7,339 nucleotides of DNA from Actinomycetes bacterium. GTDB taxonomy: Bacteria > Actinomycetota > Actinomycetes > Streptosporangiales > Streptosporangiaceae. The notes under the pieces are model-generated. The model was not told the DNA's origin. It ran no database searches and saw only the letters and a program-made list of their open reading frames with translations. The position numbers and the translations under genes were made by a program. Location of the stretch: positions 1 to 7,339 of the forward strand of contig JAFACJ010000286.1 in the NCBI GenBank assembly GCA_023425615.1, read 5' to 3'. Shown piece by piece: positions 1 to 7,339 of the stretch. Position 1 is the stretch's first letter, and each line of letters begins with the position of its first letter.

Positions 1-40
1 GGGTCGGGGGGGGGGGGGGCGGGGGCCCCCGGGCGCCCCC
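1..40. repeat. G/C homopolymer tract at window edge (14 consecutive G)
   Basis: Positions 6-19 are 14 consecutive G, followed by further G5/C5 blocks to position 40. The tract sits in the CBS-domain coding part of the M50 protease gene and reads as Pro/Gly/Arg. It interrupts the expected CBS domain pattern. It is probably a sequencing or contig-end artefact, though a genuine slippage-prone tract cannot be excluded. Confidence 0.6.
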
Positions 41-900
41 GCGACGTCGATGACGGGGAAGACGCCCGGCCGGGAGAAGGCGACGGTCTCGTGGAGGAAG
101 GAGTCGACGCTCTGCCAGGACGGCGCGCAGTCGGGGGAGGGCTCCATGACCTGGCCGATCCGCACGTTCCTGAGCGCGTCGCGCACCAGGCGGGCCGTGC
201 CCTCGGCCTTGGCGGAGACCATGAGGAACCAGCCGATGAGCATCGTCCACAGACCGCCGCCCGACCGGGTGAACAGCACCTGCGCGGCGCCCAGCACCAC
301 CAGGGTCAGGCCCACCGCGCGTCCGGCGCGGGCGGCGGCCAGGTCGGCGCGGGTCAGATCGTGGTAGCGGTGCCACAGGATCGCCCGCAGCACCCGTCCG
401 CCGTCCAGGGGGGCGCCGGGGAGCAGGTTGAACACACCGAGCAGGAGGTTCATCAGCGCCAGCCACACCAGGGGCTGGACCAGCAGCGGGGCCGCGTGCA
501 GCAGCCAGGCAGCGGCGGCGGCAGCGGCGCACAGGAAGCCCAGCGCGAAGCTGGCCAGCGGTCCGGCCGCCGCGATCGCCAGGTCGGCGCGCGGTGTCGG
601 CGCCTCGTCCTCCAGTTCGGAGATCCCGCCGAGCATCCACAGCGTGATCGAGTTGACGCGGACCCCGCTGCGCAGCGCGACGAGGCTGTGCGCGAGTTCG
701 TGGCCGAGCAGGCAGGCGAAGAACAGCAGGGCGACCGGGAGCGCCGCCGCCCAGTAGACCACCGGGGCGCGGCCCGGATCGGCGCGGGGCAGCACCCCCG
801 TGGCCAGGATCAGCCAGACCAGGCCGACGATCAGCAGCGCCGACCACTGGGCTCCGATCCTGATGCCGCGGACCTGCCCGAGGGGAAGAACCTTGCTCAT
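1..900 (-). CDS. Site-2 protease family (M50) membrane metalloprotease with C-terminal CBS domain, partial
   Basis: Intramembrane zinc metalloprotease, truncated at the left edge; 300 residues are visible. The start is the ATG at 900-898 (MSKVLPLGQVRGIRIGAQWS), preceded by only a weak GGTGA-like ribosome site. Hydrophobic segments lie at about 18-37, 47-66, 114-134, 143-161, 197-210 and 217-230. The zinc motif HELAH is at 67-71 and the third-ligand motif NLLPGAPLDGG at 158-168 (Asp166). From about 247 (VRIGQVMEPSPDCAPSW) a CBS domain begins and reaches FPVIDVAG at 281-288. This order (protease core then CBS) is typical of M50 family proteins such as mycobacterial Rip3-like enzymes, which cleave membrane substrates such as anti-sigma factors or clear membrane proteins; the substrate here is unknown. 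After residue 288 the sequence turns into Gly/Pro/Arg low complexity over a G/C homopolymer, not a normal CBS continuation, so the last 12 or so residues are doubtful. It is divergent from the sugar transporter operon. Confidence 0.92.
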   Translation of the reverse strand, partial: MSKVLPLGQVRGIRIGAQWSALLIVGLVWLILATGVLPRADPGRAPVVYWAAALPVALLFFACLLGHELAHSLVALRSGVRVNSITLWMLGGISELEDEAPTPRADLAIAAAGPLASFALGFLCAAAAAAAWLLHAAPLLVQPLVWLALMNLLLGVFNLLPGAPLDGGRVLRAILWHRYHDLTRADLAAARAGRAVGLTLVVLGAAQVLFTRSGGGLWTMLIGWFLMVSAKAEGTARLVRDALRNVRIGQVMEPSPDCAPSWQSVDSFLHETVAFSRPGVFPVIDVAGAPGGPRPPPPRP

Positions 901-916
901 GTCGTCACCGTCCGTC

Positions 917-990
917 GCGGACCTCGGCCGTGAGGGGCCCATGTCCTTCGTTCCCCTTTGACCGATCCGCCGGGTAAAGCCGAGGTCCGC
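917..990. promoter_or_regulatory. Perfect 12-bp inverted repeat in the divergent intergenic region (possible operator pair)
   Basis: GCGGACCTCGGC at 917-928 is the exact reverse complement of GCCGAGGTCCGC at 979-990, with 50 bp between the arms and a 62-bp offset, close to six helical turns. The arms are not palindromic themselves. The region lies between the divergent protease (start 900) and lpqY-type gene (start 1050), so it probably holds both promoters. A TTGACC (-35-like) is at 958-963 on the plus strand, but no convincing -10 lies 16-19 bp downstream of it. An 8-bp palindrome CATCGATG is at 997-1004. The repeat is seen directly; the regulatory role is inference. Confidence 0.4.
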
Positions 991-1049
991 AAACGTCATC
1001 GATGCGCGTCACCCCGTGAGCCGGTACCGGAGGCGGGTAGAGGCGGGGG

Positions 1050-2276
1050 ATGCGGCTGAGACGGAGGTGCCTGGCCGGCGTGCTCGTGGCGCTGTCGGCG
1101 GCCGGATGCGCAGGAGGGAAGGGCGGCGGCGCTCCCGTGGTCGACCTGTACAACGCGCCGCAGCAGAACCTGGCGCGGATCGTCGACCGCTGCAACGGGC
1201 TGGCGAAGGGCGCCTACCGGATCGCGCTCAACACGCTGCCGCGCGGCGCCGACGACCAGCGCGAGCAGCTCGTCCGGCGGCTGGCGGCGGCCGATCCCGG
1301 CCTGGACGTGCTGGGCCTGGACGTCACCTGGACGGCGGAGCTCGCCGAGGCCCGGTGGATCAGGGAGTGGACGGGTGAGCACGCCCGCAGGGCGCGGGAG
1401 GGGACGCTCCCGCAGCCGCTCGGCACCGCGATGTGGCGGGGACGGATGTACGCGGCCCCTTACAACACCAACGTCCAGCTCCTCTGGTACCGCTCGGACC
1501 TCATCCCGCGGCCCCCGTCGACCTGGCAGGGGCTGATGGACGCCTCGGCCGAACTGGCGCGGCGGGGCGAACCGCACTACGGCGAGGTGACGGGAGTGCA
1601 GTACGAGGGCATCGTCGTGTGGTTCAACAGCCTCGTCGCCTCCGCCGGAGGACGGATCCTCAGCCCGGACGGCGAACGCGTCGAACTCGGAGAACCCGCC
1701 CTCCAGGCCCTGCGGGTGATGCGCGCCTTCGCCCGCTCCCAGGCCGCGGACCCGTCCCTGCCCAACACCAAGGAGGACGACGCGCGGCTGGCAGTCGAGG
1801 CGGGACGCGCCGCCTACGAGGTCAACTGGCCGTACGTCTACGCCTCCATGGCCGCCGGCAGGCCGGACCTCATCGGCCGCTTCAAGTGGGCGCCCTACCC
1901 GGGCATCACCGGCGAAGGCCGCTCCCCGCTGGGCGGCGCGAACTTCGCGGTCAGCCGGTACTCCCGGCACCCCGAGCAGGCGTTCCAGGCGGCCCTGTGC
2001 CTGCGCGACGCCGAGAGCCAGCGCGTCGCGGCGACCATGGACGGACTGCCCCCGACCATCGAGTCGGTCTACCACGCCCCCGGGATGGCCGAGGCGTACC
2101 CGATGCGCGACGCGATCCTCACCGCCCTCAAGACCGCGGCGCCGCGCCCCCAGACCCCCACCTACCAGAACGTCTCCACGGTCACCGCCGTCACGCTGTC
2201 ACCGCCCGCCGCGATCGATCCCCCCGCCACCCTCGCGACGCTGCGCGAGCTGATCTCCGACGCGCTCCAGAGCTAG
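1050..2276 (+). CDS. lpqY: LpqY-type trehalose/disaccharide-binding lipoprotein of an ABC importer
   Basis: Extracellular solute-binding lipoprotein, 408 residues, cluster B sugar-binding fold. The ATG at 1050 follows GAGG at 1040-1043. The N-terminus is a lipoprotein signal: basic RLRRR, hydrophobic 8-18, then a lipobox-like SAAGC with Cys20 as the lipidated residue. Stretches resemble mycobacterial LpqY as remembered: IVDRCNG (44-50), DVTWTAELAEARW (91-103), MYAAPYNTNVQLLWYRSDL (133-151), GIVVWFNSLVASAGGRILS (187-205), YEVNWPYVYASM (256-267) and GGANFAVS (295-302). LpqY captures trehalose released from the mycobacterial envelope and delivers it to SugABC; here the ligand is inferred to be trehalose or a similar alpha-glucoside. 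The protein is shorter than LpqY (about 468 residues) because a segment between VNWP and KWAPYPG is missing. It is the first gene of the four-gene operon, 14 bp before the first permease. Confidence 0.9.
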   Translation: MRLRRRCLAGVLVALSAAGCAGGKGGGAPVVDLYNAPQQNLARIVDRCNGLAKGAYRIALNTLPRGADDQREQLVRRLAAADPGLDVLGLDVTWTAELAEARWIREWTGEHARRAREGTLPQPLGTAMWRGRMYAAPYNTNVQLLWYRSDLIPRPPSTWQGLMDASAELARRGEPHYGEVTGVQYEGIVVWFNSLVASAGGRILSPDGERVELGEPALQALRVMRAFARSQAADPSLPNTKEDDARLAVEAGRAAYEVNWPYVYASMAAGRPDLIGRFKWAPYPGITGEGRSPLGGANFAVSRYSRHPEQAFQAALCLRDAESQRVAATMDGLPPTIESVYHAPGMAEAYPMRDAILTALKTAAPRPQTPTYQNVSTVTAVTLSPPAAIDPPATLATLRELISDALQS

Positions 2277-2290
2277 GGGGTGCTGCCCTG

Positions 2291-3157
2291 ATGCGCCGCG
2301 AACGCGGACTCGCCTGGTGGCTGTGCGCGCCCGCCGCGCTCGTCATGCTGCTGGTGGCGGCATGGCCGGTCCTGTACTCGGTGCTGCTCTCCTTCCAGCG
2401 CCATGACCTGCGCTTCCCCGGCCGCCGGGCGTGGATCGGCCTCGACAACTACGGCACGGTCCTCACCAGCGGCTTCTGGTGGAACGCCCTGTGGGTCACC
2501 CTGGTGATCACGGTGGTGAGCGTCGCCCTGGAACTCGTGCTGGGCATGGCGCTGGCGCTGGCCATGTACCGGACGCCCGTGGGCCGCGGGCCCGTCCGCA
2601 CGGTCGTCCTCATCCCCTACGGCATCGTCACCGTCGCGGCGGCCTTCGGCTGGAAGTACGCGTGGACGCCCGGCACCGGCTGGCTGGCCGGGCTGCTCCC
2701 GGCCGGGCGGGCGCCGCTCACCGAGCACTGGCCGGCCCTCGCGGTCATCGTGCTGGCCGAGGTGTGGAAGACGACGCCGTTCATGGCGCTGCTGCTCATG
2801 GCCGGTCTCGCGCTGGTGCCCGAGGACGCGCTGAAGGCCGCGGAGATGGACGGCGCGAACGCCCGGCAGCGGTTCACGCTGGTCGTCCTGCCGCTGATGC
2901 GTCCGGCGATCCTCGCCGCGCTGCTCTTCCGCACCCTCGACGCCTTCCGGATCTTCGACGACGTCTATGTGCTGACGGGCGGGGCGCAGGGCACCGCCTC
3001 GGTGTCGATCACCGCGTACCACAATCTGATCGGCGGCCTGAACCTCGGCATCGGCTCCACCCTGTCGGTGCTGATCTTCCTGATCACGGCGCTCATCGCG
3101 TTCGGCTTCGTCAGGGGCCTCGGCACCGGTACCCCGACCGGGGGAGGACGGTCGTGA
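2291..3157 (+). CDS. sugA: ABC sugar transporter permease, SugA/MalF-type
   Basis: Inner-membrane permease, 288 residues, of the carbohydrate-uptake-1 (MalFG) family, forming the channel as a heterodimer with the next gene product. The frame stays open far upstream, but the true start is the ATG at 2291: it follows the binding-protein stop by 14 bp, has an AGGGGG ribosome site at about 2275-2280, and gives the usual N-terminus (basic MRRERG, then a first membrane helix at about 9-34). About six hydrophobic segments follow (67-92, 103-120, 149-173, 205-216, 255-275). The cytoplasmic EAA loop that docks on the ATPase is at 178-205 ([10 protein letters not shown] at 180-189, VVLPLMRP at 198-205). 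[10 protein letters not shown] at 222-231 is typical of MalF/UgpA-like subunits. The stop overlaps the next start by four bases, implying translational coupling. Substrate assignment rests on the operon. Confidence 0.92.
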   Translation: MRRERGLAWWLCAPAALVMLLVAAWPVLYSVLLSFQRHDLRFPGRRAWIGLDNYGTVLTSGFWWNALWVTLVITVVSVALELVLGMALALAMYRTPVGRGPVRTVVLIPYGIVTVAAAFGWKYAWTPGTGWLAGLLPAGRAPLTEHWPALAVIVLAEVWKTTPFMALLLMAGLALVPEDALKAAEMDGANARQRFTLVVLPLMRPAILAALLFRTLDAFRIFDDVYVLTGGAQGTASVSITAYHNLIGGLNLGIGSTLSVLIFLITALIAFGFVRGLGTGTPTGGGRS

Positions 3158-3969
3158 CCCGGGTCCGCTGGAGCCTCGCCGACCTGCTGATCCTGCTGTA
3201 CGCGCTGGTCCCGGTGCTGTGGATCGCCTCGCTGTCGCTGAAGACACCGCGCACCGTCGGCGACGGCTCGTTCCTCCCGCGCGAATGGACCCTGGCGAAC
3301 TACCACGCCATCTTCCAGAACGACGACTTCCTGCGCGGCCTCGCCAACTCGATCGGGATCGGGCTGATCTCCACGCTCGTGGCCGTGGCGATCGGCACGA
3401 CCGCCGCCTACGCCGTCGCCCGCCTCGACTTCCCCGGCCGCTCCGCGGTGCTGGGCGTCTCCCTGCTCATCGCGATGTTCCCGCAGATCTCGCTGGTGAC
3501 CCCGCTGTTCCAGATCGAACGGGCGCTCGGCCTGTTCGACACCTGGCCCGGCCTGATCCTGCCGTACATCACCTTCGCGCTGCCCCTGACGATCTACACG
3601 CTCACCCGTTTCTTCGAGGAGATCCCCCGCGATCTGGAGCGTGCCGCGCGGATGGACGGCGCCACCCCCCTGCAGGCGTTCCGGCTGGTCATCGTGCCGC
3701 TGGCCGCGCCCGGCGTGGTGACCACCGCGATCCTGGCGTTCATCGTCTGCTGGAACGACTTCCTGTTCGCGGTCTCGCTGACCTCCTCCAGCGCCGCGCG
3801 GACGGCACCGGCGACGATCTCGTTCTTCACCGGCGGCTCCCAGTTCGAGGACCCGACGGGCTCGATCGCCGCCGCCGCGGTGGTGATCACCATCCCGATC
3901 GTGGTGTTCGTGCTGTTCTTCCAGCGCCGGATCGTCTCCGGCCTGACCTCGGGCGCGGTGAAGGGATGA
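3154..3969 (+). CDS. sugB: ABC sugar transporter permease, SugB/MalG-type
   Basis: Second permease, 271 residues, MalG/SugB-like. The start is the GTG at 3154, overlapping the upstream stop as GTGA, with a strong GGGGAGG ribosome site at 3141-3147; the frame is open further upstream but that part is an antisense/shadow extension through sugA. The N-terminal helix (about 9-28, [20 protein letters not shown]) is followed by SLKTPRTV, typical of MalG-type subunits. Further hydrophobic segments lie at 64-88, 98-118, 133-150, 186-208 and 238-257. The EAA loop is at about 161-187 ([10 protein letters not shown] 161-170, VIVPLAAPG 179-187), and CWNDFLFA at 199-206 matches the family's WNxF motif. 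It is expected to pair with the SugA-type protein and contact the ATPase encoded 3 bp downstream. Confidence 0.92.
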   Translation: MTRVRWSLADLLILLYALVPVLWIASLSLKTPRTVGDGSFLPREWTLANYHAIFQNDDFLRGLANSIGIGLISTLVAVAIGTTAAYAVARLDFPGRSAVLGVSLLIAMFPQISLVTPLFQIERALGLFDTWPGLILPYITFALPLTIYTLTRFFEEIPRDLERAARMDGATPLQAFRLVIVPLAAPGVVTTAILAFIVCWNDFLFAVSLTSSSAARTAPATISFFTGGSQFEDPTGSIAAAAVVITIPIVVFVLFFQRRIVSGLTSGAVKG

Positions 3970-3972
3970 GGC

Positions 3973-5076
<1,104 letters not shown>

Positions 5077-5089
5077 ACGCCACTCCTGA

Positions 5090-5104
5090 ACCGGCGGCGC
5101 CGGT
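5090..5104. terminator. Short GC hairpin between convergent genes, possible weak terminator
   Basis: ACCGGCG-G-CGCCGGT at 5090-5104 is a perfect inverted repeat, able to fold as a 5-bp stem with a 5-base loop. It sits in the 27-bp gap between the sugC stop and the stop of the convergent SnoaL-like gene, where a bidirectional terminator would be expected. There is no U-tract, and short GC palindromes are common in such DNA, so support is weak. Confidence 0.25.
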
Positions 5105-5490
5105 CAGCAGGTGCGGAGTTCCCGGTCGATGAGCTCGAACTGGGAGCGCATGGCCTCGGACATGGCGTGGACGGCGGACATGGGGCGGAGCATGACGCAG
5201 AACTCCTGGATGAGCCCGTCCTCGTTCATGGTGAGGAAGTCGCAGCCGTGGATGTCGGTGTTGTCGATGCGCGCCTTGAAGACGAGGGCGTGCTCGTCGC
5301 CGTCACTCAGTTCCTTGACGTAGTGGAAGTCCTGGAAGACCCGCATCGCGCCGCGGAGGATCGCGGCGACCATCTCGCGCCCGTGGTAGGGCTTGAAGGC
5401 GACGGGGCTGAGGAAGGTCGCGTCCTCGGCGAGCAGGGCGTGGACCGCGTCCAGGTCGTGTTTCTCCACAGCGGTACGGAACGGGTGCAA
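5104..5490 (-). CDS. SnoaL/NTF2-fold small protein of unknown function
   Basis: Small cytoplasmic protein, 128 residues with the chosen start, resembling the nuclear transport factor 2-like/SnoaL-like superfamily. That fold covers polyketide cyclases, ketosteroid isomerase and many uncharacterised proteins. Family-like features are an N-terminal helix with FRTAVEKHDLDAVHALLAED, a segment FLSPVAFKPYHGREMVAAIL, and alternating strand-like stretches (VFKARIDNTDIHGCDFLTMNEDG) ending in IQEFCVMLRPM. The frame is open to a TTG at 5541, but the TTG at 5490 is preferred: AAGGTGG at 5503-5497 on the minus strand lies 6 bases before it and the protein then begins with the family-like HPFRTAVE. No catalytic residues can be assigned with confidence, so no reaction is proposed. 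It converges on sugC with a 27-bp gap and diverges from the methyltransferase gene. Confidence 0.8.
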   Translation of the reverse strand: MHPFRTAVEKHDLDAVHALLAEDATFLSPVAFKPYHGREMVAAILRGAMRVFQDFHYVKELSDGDEHALVFKARIDNTDIHGCDFLTMNEDGLIQEFCVMLRPMSAVHAMSEAMRSQFELIDRELRTC

Positions 5491-5496
5491 AACGGC

Positions 5497-5541
5497 CCAC
5501 CTTACTGCGACATATACCAATGAAGGGGTGAAACAAGGCAA
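5497..5541 (-). promoter_or_regulatory. Putative promoter and ribosome site of the SnoaL-like gene
   Basis: In an AT-rich patch of otherwise GC-rich DNA, the minus strand has TTGCCT/TTGTTT (5541-5531) as -35 candidates and TATATG (5516-5511) as a -10 candidate. The ribosome site AAGGTGG is at 5503-5497. Spacings (19 or 14 bp) are not ideal, so the exact hexamers are uncertain. The AT-rich patch and the ribosome site are seen directly; promoter function is inferred. Confidence 0.35.
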
Positions 5542-5560
5542 TCCGGGTGCATCCTATGTG

Positions 5561-5600
5561 TACGGATGGGGGAGGGGGAACGGCTAACCTCGCTCAGGTG
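5561..5600 (+). promoter_or_regulatory. Putative promoter giving a leaderless rlmG-like transcript
   Basis: TAACCT at 5585-5590 fits the actinobacterial -10 pattern TANNNT and would place transcription start about 7 bases downstream, at or next to the GTG at 5598. No ribosome-binding site lies at a usable distance before that GTG (the GGAGGGGG at 5571-5578 is about 20 bases away), which suits leaderless translation. A -35 element is poor (TACGGA around 5561-5566). Confidence 0.3.
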
Positions 5601-6742
5601 AACCGGCTGGTGACCTCGGCGGGGGAGCTGGAGCTCACCCGCTTCCCCGCGCGCCCCCAGGATCCGCTGCGCGCGTGGGACGCGGCGGATGAGTACCTGC
5701 TGCGCCATCTGGCGGAATCGGGCGGCCCGAAGGGGACGCTCGTCATCCTCGGCGACCGGTGGGGCGCGCTGACGACCGCGCTGGCCGGGCACCGGCCCGT
5801 CCAGATCTCCGACTCCTTCCTCGGCGGCTCCCCACCCGCGAGAACCTGCGCAGGGCCGGGCACGACGAGACGGACGCGACGCTGCTGACCACCCGCGACG
5901 AGCCGCCGGGCCCCATCGACACCCTCCTGGTGCGGGTGCCCAAGAGCCTCGCCCTGCTGGAGGACCAGCTGCGCCGGCTGCGCCGCGGCCTGCACCACGG
6001 GACGACGGTCGTCGGCGCGGGCATGGTCAAGGAGATCCACACCTCGACCCTGCGCCTGTTCGAGGAGCTCATCGGCCCCACCCGCACCTCACTGGCGGTG
6101 CGCAAGGCGCGGCTCATCCTCGCCGAGCCCGACACCTCACTGGAGCCGGGACCCGGCTCCTGGCCGCTGAGCCACCGGCTGCCCGACGGCGTCGGCGCCG
6201 TCTCTGGCCGCACGGTCGTCAACCACGCCGGCGTCTTCTGCGCCGACCGGCTCGACATCGGCACCCGGTTCCTGCTGGAGCACCTCCCCGTGCGGCACGG
6301 CGCGTCCCGCGTCGTGGACCTGGGTTGCGGCAACGGCGTCCTCGGCCTGGCCGCCGCCCTCACCCATCCCGGGGCCGAGATCGTCTGCACCGACGAGTCC
6401 TACCAGGCGGTCGCCTCGGCCCGCGACACCTTCCTGGCCAACGGGCTGGAGGACCGCGCGGTGTTCACCGCCGCCGACGCGCTCGACGCCGTCGCCCCCG
6501 GCTCAGCCGACCTCGTCCTCAACAACCCGCCGTTCCACTCCCATCTGGCCACCACGGACACGACGGCCTGGCGCATGTTCCAGGGCGCCCGCAGGGCCCT
6601 GGCCCCCGGCGGCGAGCTGTGGGTCGTCGGCAACCGGCACCTGGGCTACCACGTGAAGCTCCGCCGCCTGTTCGGCGGCTGCGACACCGTCGCGAGCAAT
6701 CCCAAGTTCGTCCTGCTGCGCGCCGTCAAGCGCCGGCGTTGA
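5598..6742 (+). pseudogene. rlmG: RlmG-like 23S rRNA (guanine-N2) methyltransferase, frame-disrupted by one base
   Basis: Class I SAM-dependent methyltransferase of the RsmC/RlmG family; RlmG makes m2G1835 in 23S rRNA. Reading starts at GTG 5598 (VNRLVTSAGELELTRFP); an ATG at 5547 in the same frame is an alternative. The N-terminal recognition domain reads well to ISDSFLGGS in the first frame (which otherwise stops at 5888), then continues in the -1 frame from 5834 with TRENLRRAGHDE. Adding one base near 5830 restores 381 residues, matching RlmG (about 378 in E. coli). In the repaired protein the family stretches follow: VRVPKSLALLEDQLRRLRR, KEIHTSTLRLFEELIGPT, SAM-binding VVDLGCGNG (239-247), TDESYQAVASAR, and the catalytic NPPFH (310-314). 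The catalytic half is intact, so the break may be a sequencing error in C4 rather than true decay. Its 3' end is convergent with, and overlapped by, the MFS frame. Confidence 0.85.
5829..5836 (+). other. Frameshift site in the rlmG-like gene
   Basis: The TCCCCACC stretch (C4 at 5830-5833) is where the coding signal moves to the -1 frame. As read, GSPPARTCAG follows; with one extra base the reading becomes GSP-TRENLRR, and the distance from the DSF motif to TRENL then equals that in RlmG proteins as remembered. No canonical X-XXY-YYZ slippery heptamer is present in the first frame. Confidence 0.75.
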
Positions 6743-7339
6743 CGGGGACCGGCGCTCGGACCAGGCGGCGAGCTCGTCCTCGATCGTGCCCTTGCGGGCG
6801 GCGTGCAGGCCGAAGACCAGCTGCGGCACCGCGATCACGGCGAGGAAGGCCAGCGGGAGGCGCCAGCCGCCGGTGTGCTCGTGCAGGACGCCGACCAGCA
6901 CGGGCCCGGGGATGGAGCACAGGTAGCCGATGCTCTGCACGAAGGACGACAGCCGGGTGGCGCCCTCCGGGGTGCGCGACCGCAGTCCGATCATGGTGAG
7001 GGACAGGGGGAAGCCCACGCCGTTCAGGCCCAGCAGCACCGCCCACAGCCACGGCAGCGCGGTGGGGGCGAAGGCCAGCCCCGCGCAGGCGATCGGGCCG
7101 CTCAGGCAGAACACCGCCATCAGCGGGCGCTGGTCGGGCAGCCGTGCGATGAACGAGGGCATCACCAGGGTGACCGGCACGGCCAGGCCCAGCACCACCG
7201 CGGTCAGCGCCCCCGCCGCGCCGGGAGGGAAGCCGGCGTCGCGGTAGATCTGCGGGGTCCAGCCGATGACGATGTAGGCGGTCGTGCCGTTCACCGCGAA
7301 GTAGACGGCCATGGCGCGGGCGATCCGGCTGTGCCGCAG
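6503..7339 (-). CDS. CynX/NimT-like MFS transporter, C-terminal half, partial
   Basis: Major facilitator superfamily permease running off the right edge; the frame is open to the window end, so the ATG at 7312 is internal. The visible part covers roughly the last six membrane helices. Family-like stretches are AYIVIGWTPQIYRDAGFPPGA, SFIARLPDQRPL, LPWLWAVLLGLNGVGFPLSL followed by TMIGLRSRTPEGATRLS, and GPVLVGVLHEHTGGWRLPLA. These resemble the cyanate/2-nitroimidazole (CynX/NimT) transporter group; the substrate here is unknown. The membrane domain and a short hydrophilic tail (RKGTIEDELAAWSERR) are finished by about 6748. No stop occurs there, and the frame continues to a stop at 6503-6505, adding about 79 residues antisense to the methyltransferase coding region. 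That tail is probably not a normal part of the family; either the stop was lost or a frame error is present (a neighbouring frame stops at 6726-6728). Confidence 0.85.
   Translation of the reverse strand: MRHSRIARAMAVYFAVNGTTAYIVIGWTPQIYRDAGFPPGAAGALTAVVLGLAVPVTLVMPSFIARLPDQRPLMAVFCLSGPIACAGLAFAPTALPWLWAVLLGLNGVGFPLSLTMIGLRSRTPEGATRLSSFVQSIGYLCSIPGPVLVGVLHEHTGGWRLPLAFLAVIAVPQLVFGLHAARKGTIEDELAAWSERRSPSTPALDGAQQDELGIARDGVAAAEQAAELHVVAQVPVADDPQLAAGGQGPAGALEHAPGRRVRGGQMGVERRVVEDEVG

Noticed and set aside
91..933. Long plus-strand open frame (280 codons) over the protease region
   Set aside because: It is antisense to the M50 protease, which has clear HELAH and PLDGG motifs. The translation is Gln/Arg/Gly/Ala-rich with no domain, typical of antisense frames in GC-rich DNA.
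997..1004. CATCGATG palindrome as a LacI-type operator
   Set aside because: Only 8 bp is perfect, and the flanks do not extend the symmetry cleanly; short palindromes are expected by chance.
996..2075. Minus-strand open frame of 359 codons opposite lpqY
   Set aside because: Antisense to the binding-protein gene; low-complexity translation with no recognisable motif.
1433..2290. Upstream extension of the sugA frame
   Set aside because: It lies out of frame inside lpqY and reads as Arg/Gly/Pro-rich shadow; the permease has a proper start and ribosome site at 2291.
2431..3153. Upstream extension of the sugB frame
   Set aside because: It lies out of frame inside sugA; the GTG at 3154 with GGGGAGG and a four-base overlap is the natural start.
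2273..3247. Minus-strand open frame of 324 codons opposite sugA
   Set aside because: Antisense shadow of the permease; highly charged Gln/Arg/Glu/His-rich translation with no membrane or domain pattern.
5829..5888. Programmed -1 frameshifting in the rlmG-like gene
   Set aside because: No canonical slippery heptamer is in frame, I see no obvious downstream pseudoknot, and recoding is not known for this family. Indel or sequencing error is simpler.

Overview
The window is very GC-rich, with strong G/C bias at third codon positions, GTG/TTG starts and tightly coupled genes. This points to an actinobacterium. The gene families fit a non-mycobacterial, filamentous-type actinomycete (for example Streptosporangiales), but that placement is an inference from family resemblance.

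Layout: (1) Positions 1-900, minus strand: the N-terminal 300 residues of a membrane site-2 protease (M50 family) with a truncated C-terminal CBS domain; it runs off the left edge through a 14-base G run that looks unreliable. (2) Positions 901-1049: a divergent intergenic region carrying a perfect 12-bp inverted repeat with a 50-bp spacer. (3) Positions 1050-5076, plus strand: a compact four-gene operon encoding a lipoprotein solute-binding protein, two MalF/MalG-type permeases and an MsmK/UgpC-type ATPase with a TOBE domain. Gene order and remembered sequence resemblance match mycobacterial lpqY-sugA-sugB-sugC, the trehalose importer. (4) Positions 5104-5490, minus strand: a small SnoaL/NTF2-fold protein of unknown function. 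(5) Positions 5491-5597: a comparatively AT-rich divergent promoter region. (6) Positions 5598-6742, plus strand: an RlmG-like 23S rRNA guanine-N2 methyltransferase, full length (381 residues if repaired) but broken by a one-base frameshift at about 5830. (7) Positions 6503-7339, minus strand: the C-terminal half of a CynX/NimT-like MFS transporter, running off the right edge. Its frame lacks a stop at the expected place and continues antisense through about 240 bp of the methyltransferase gene.

The four transporter genes form one functional unit: the lipoprotein captures a disaccharide (probably trehalose or a related alpha-glucoside), the two permeases form the channel and the ATPase drives uptake. 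The flanking genes show no clear functional link to it. No tRNA, rRNA, CRISPR array, mobile element or defence system is visible. I see no convincing new system; the points most worth checking are the inverted repeat, the rlmG frameshift and the missing stop of the MFS gene.
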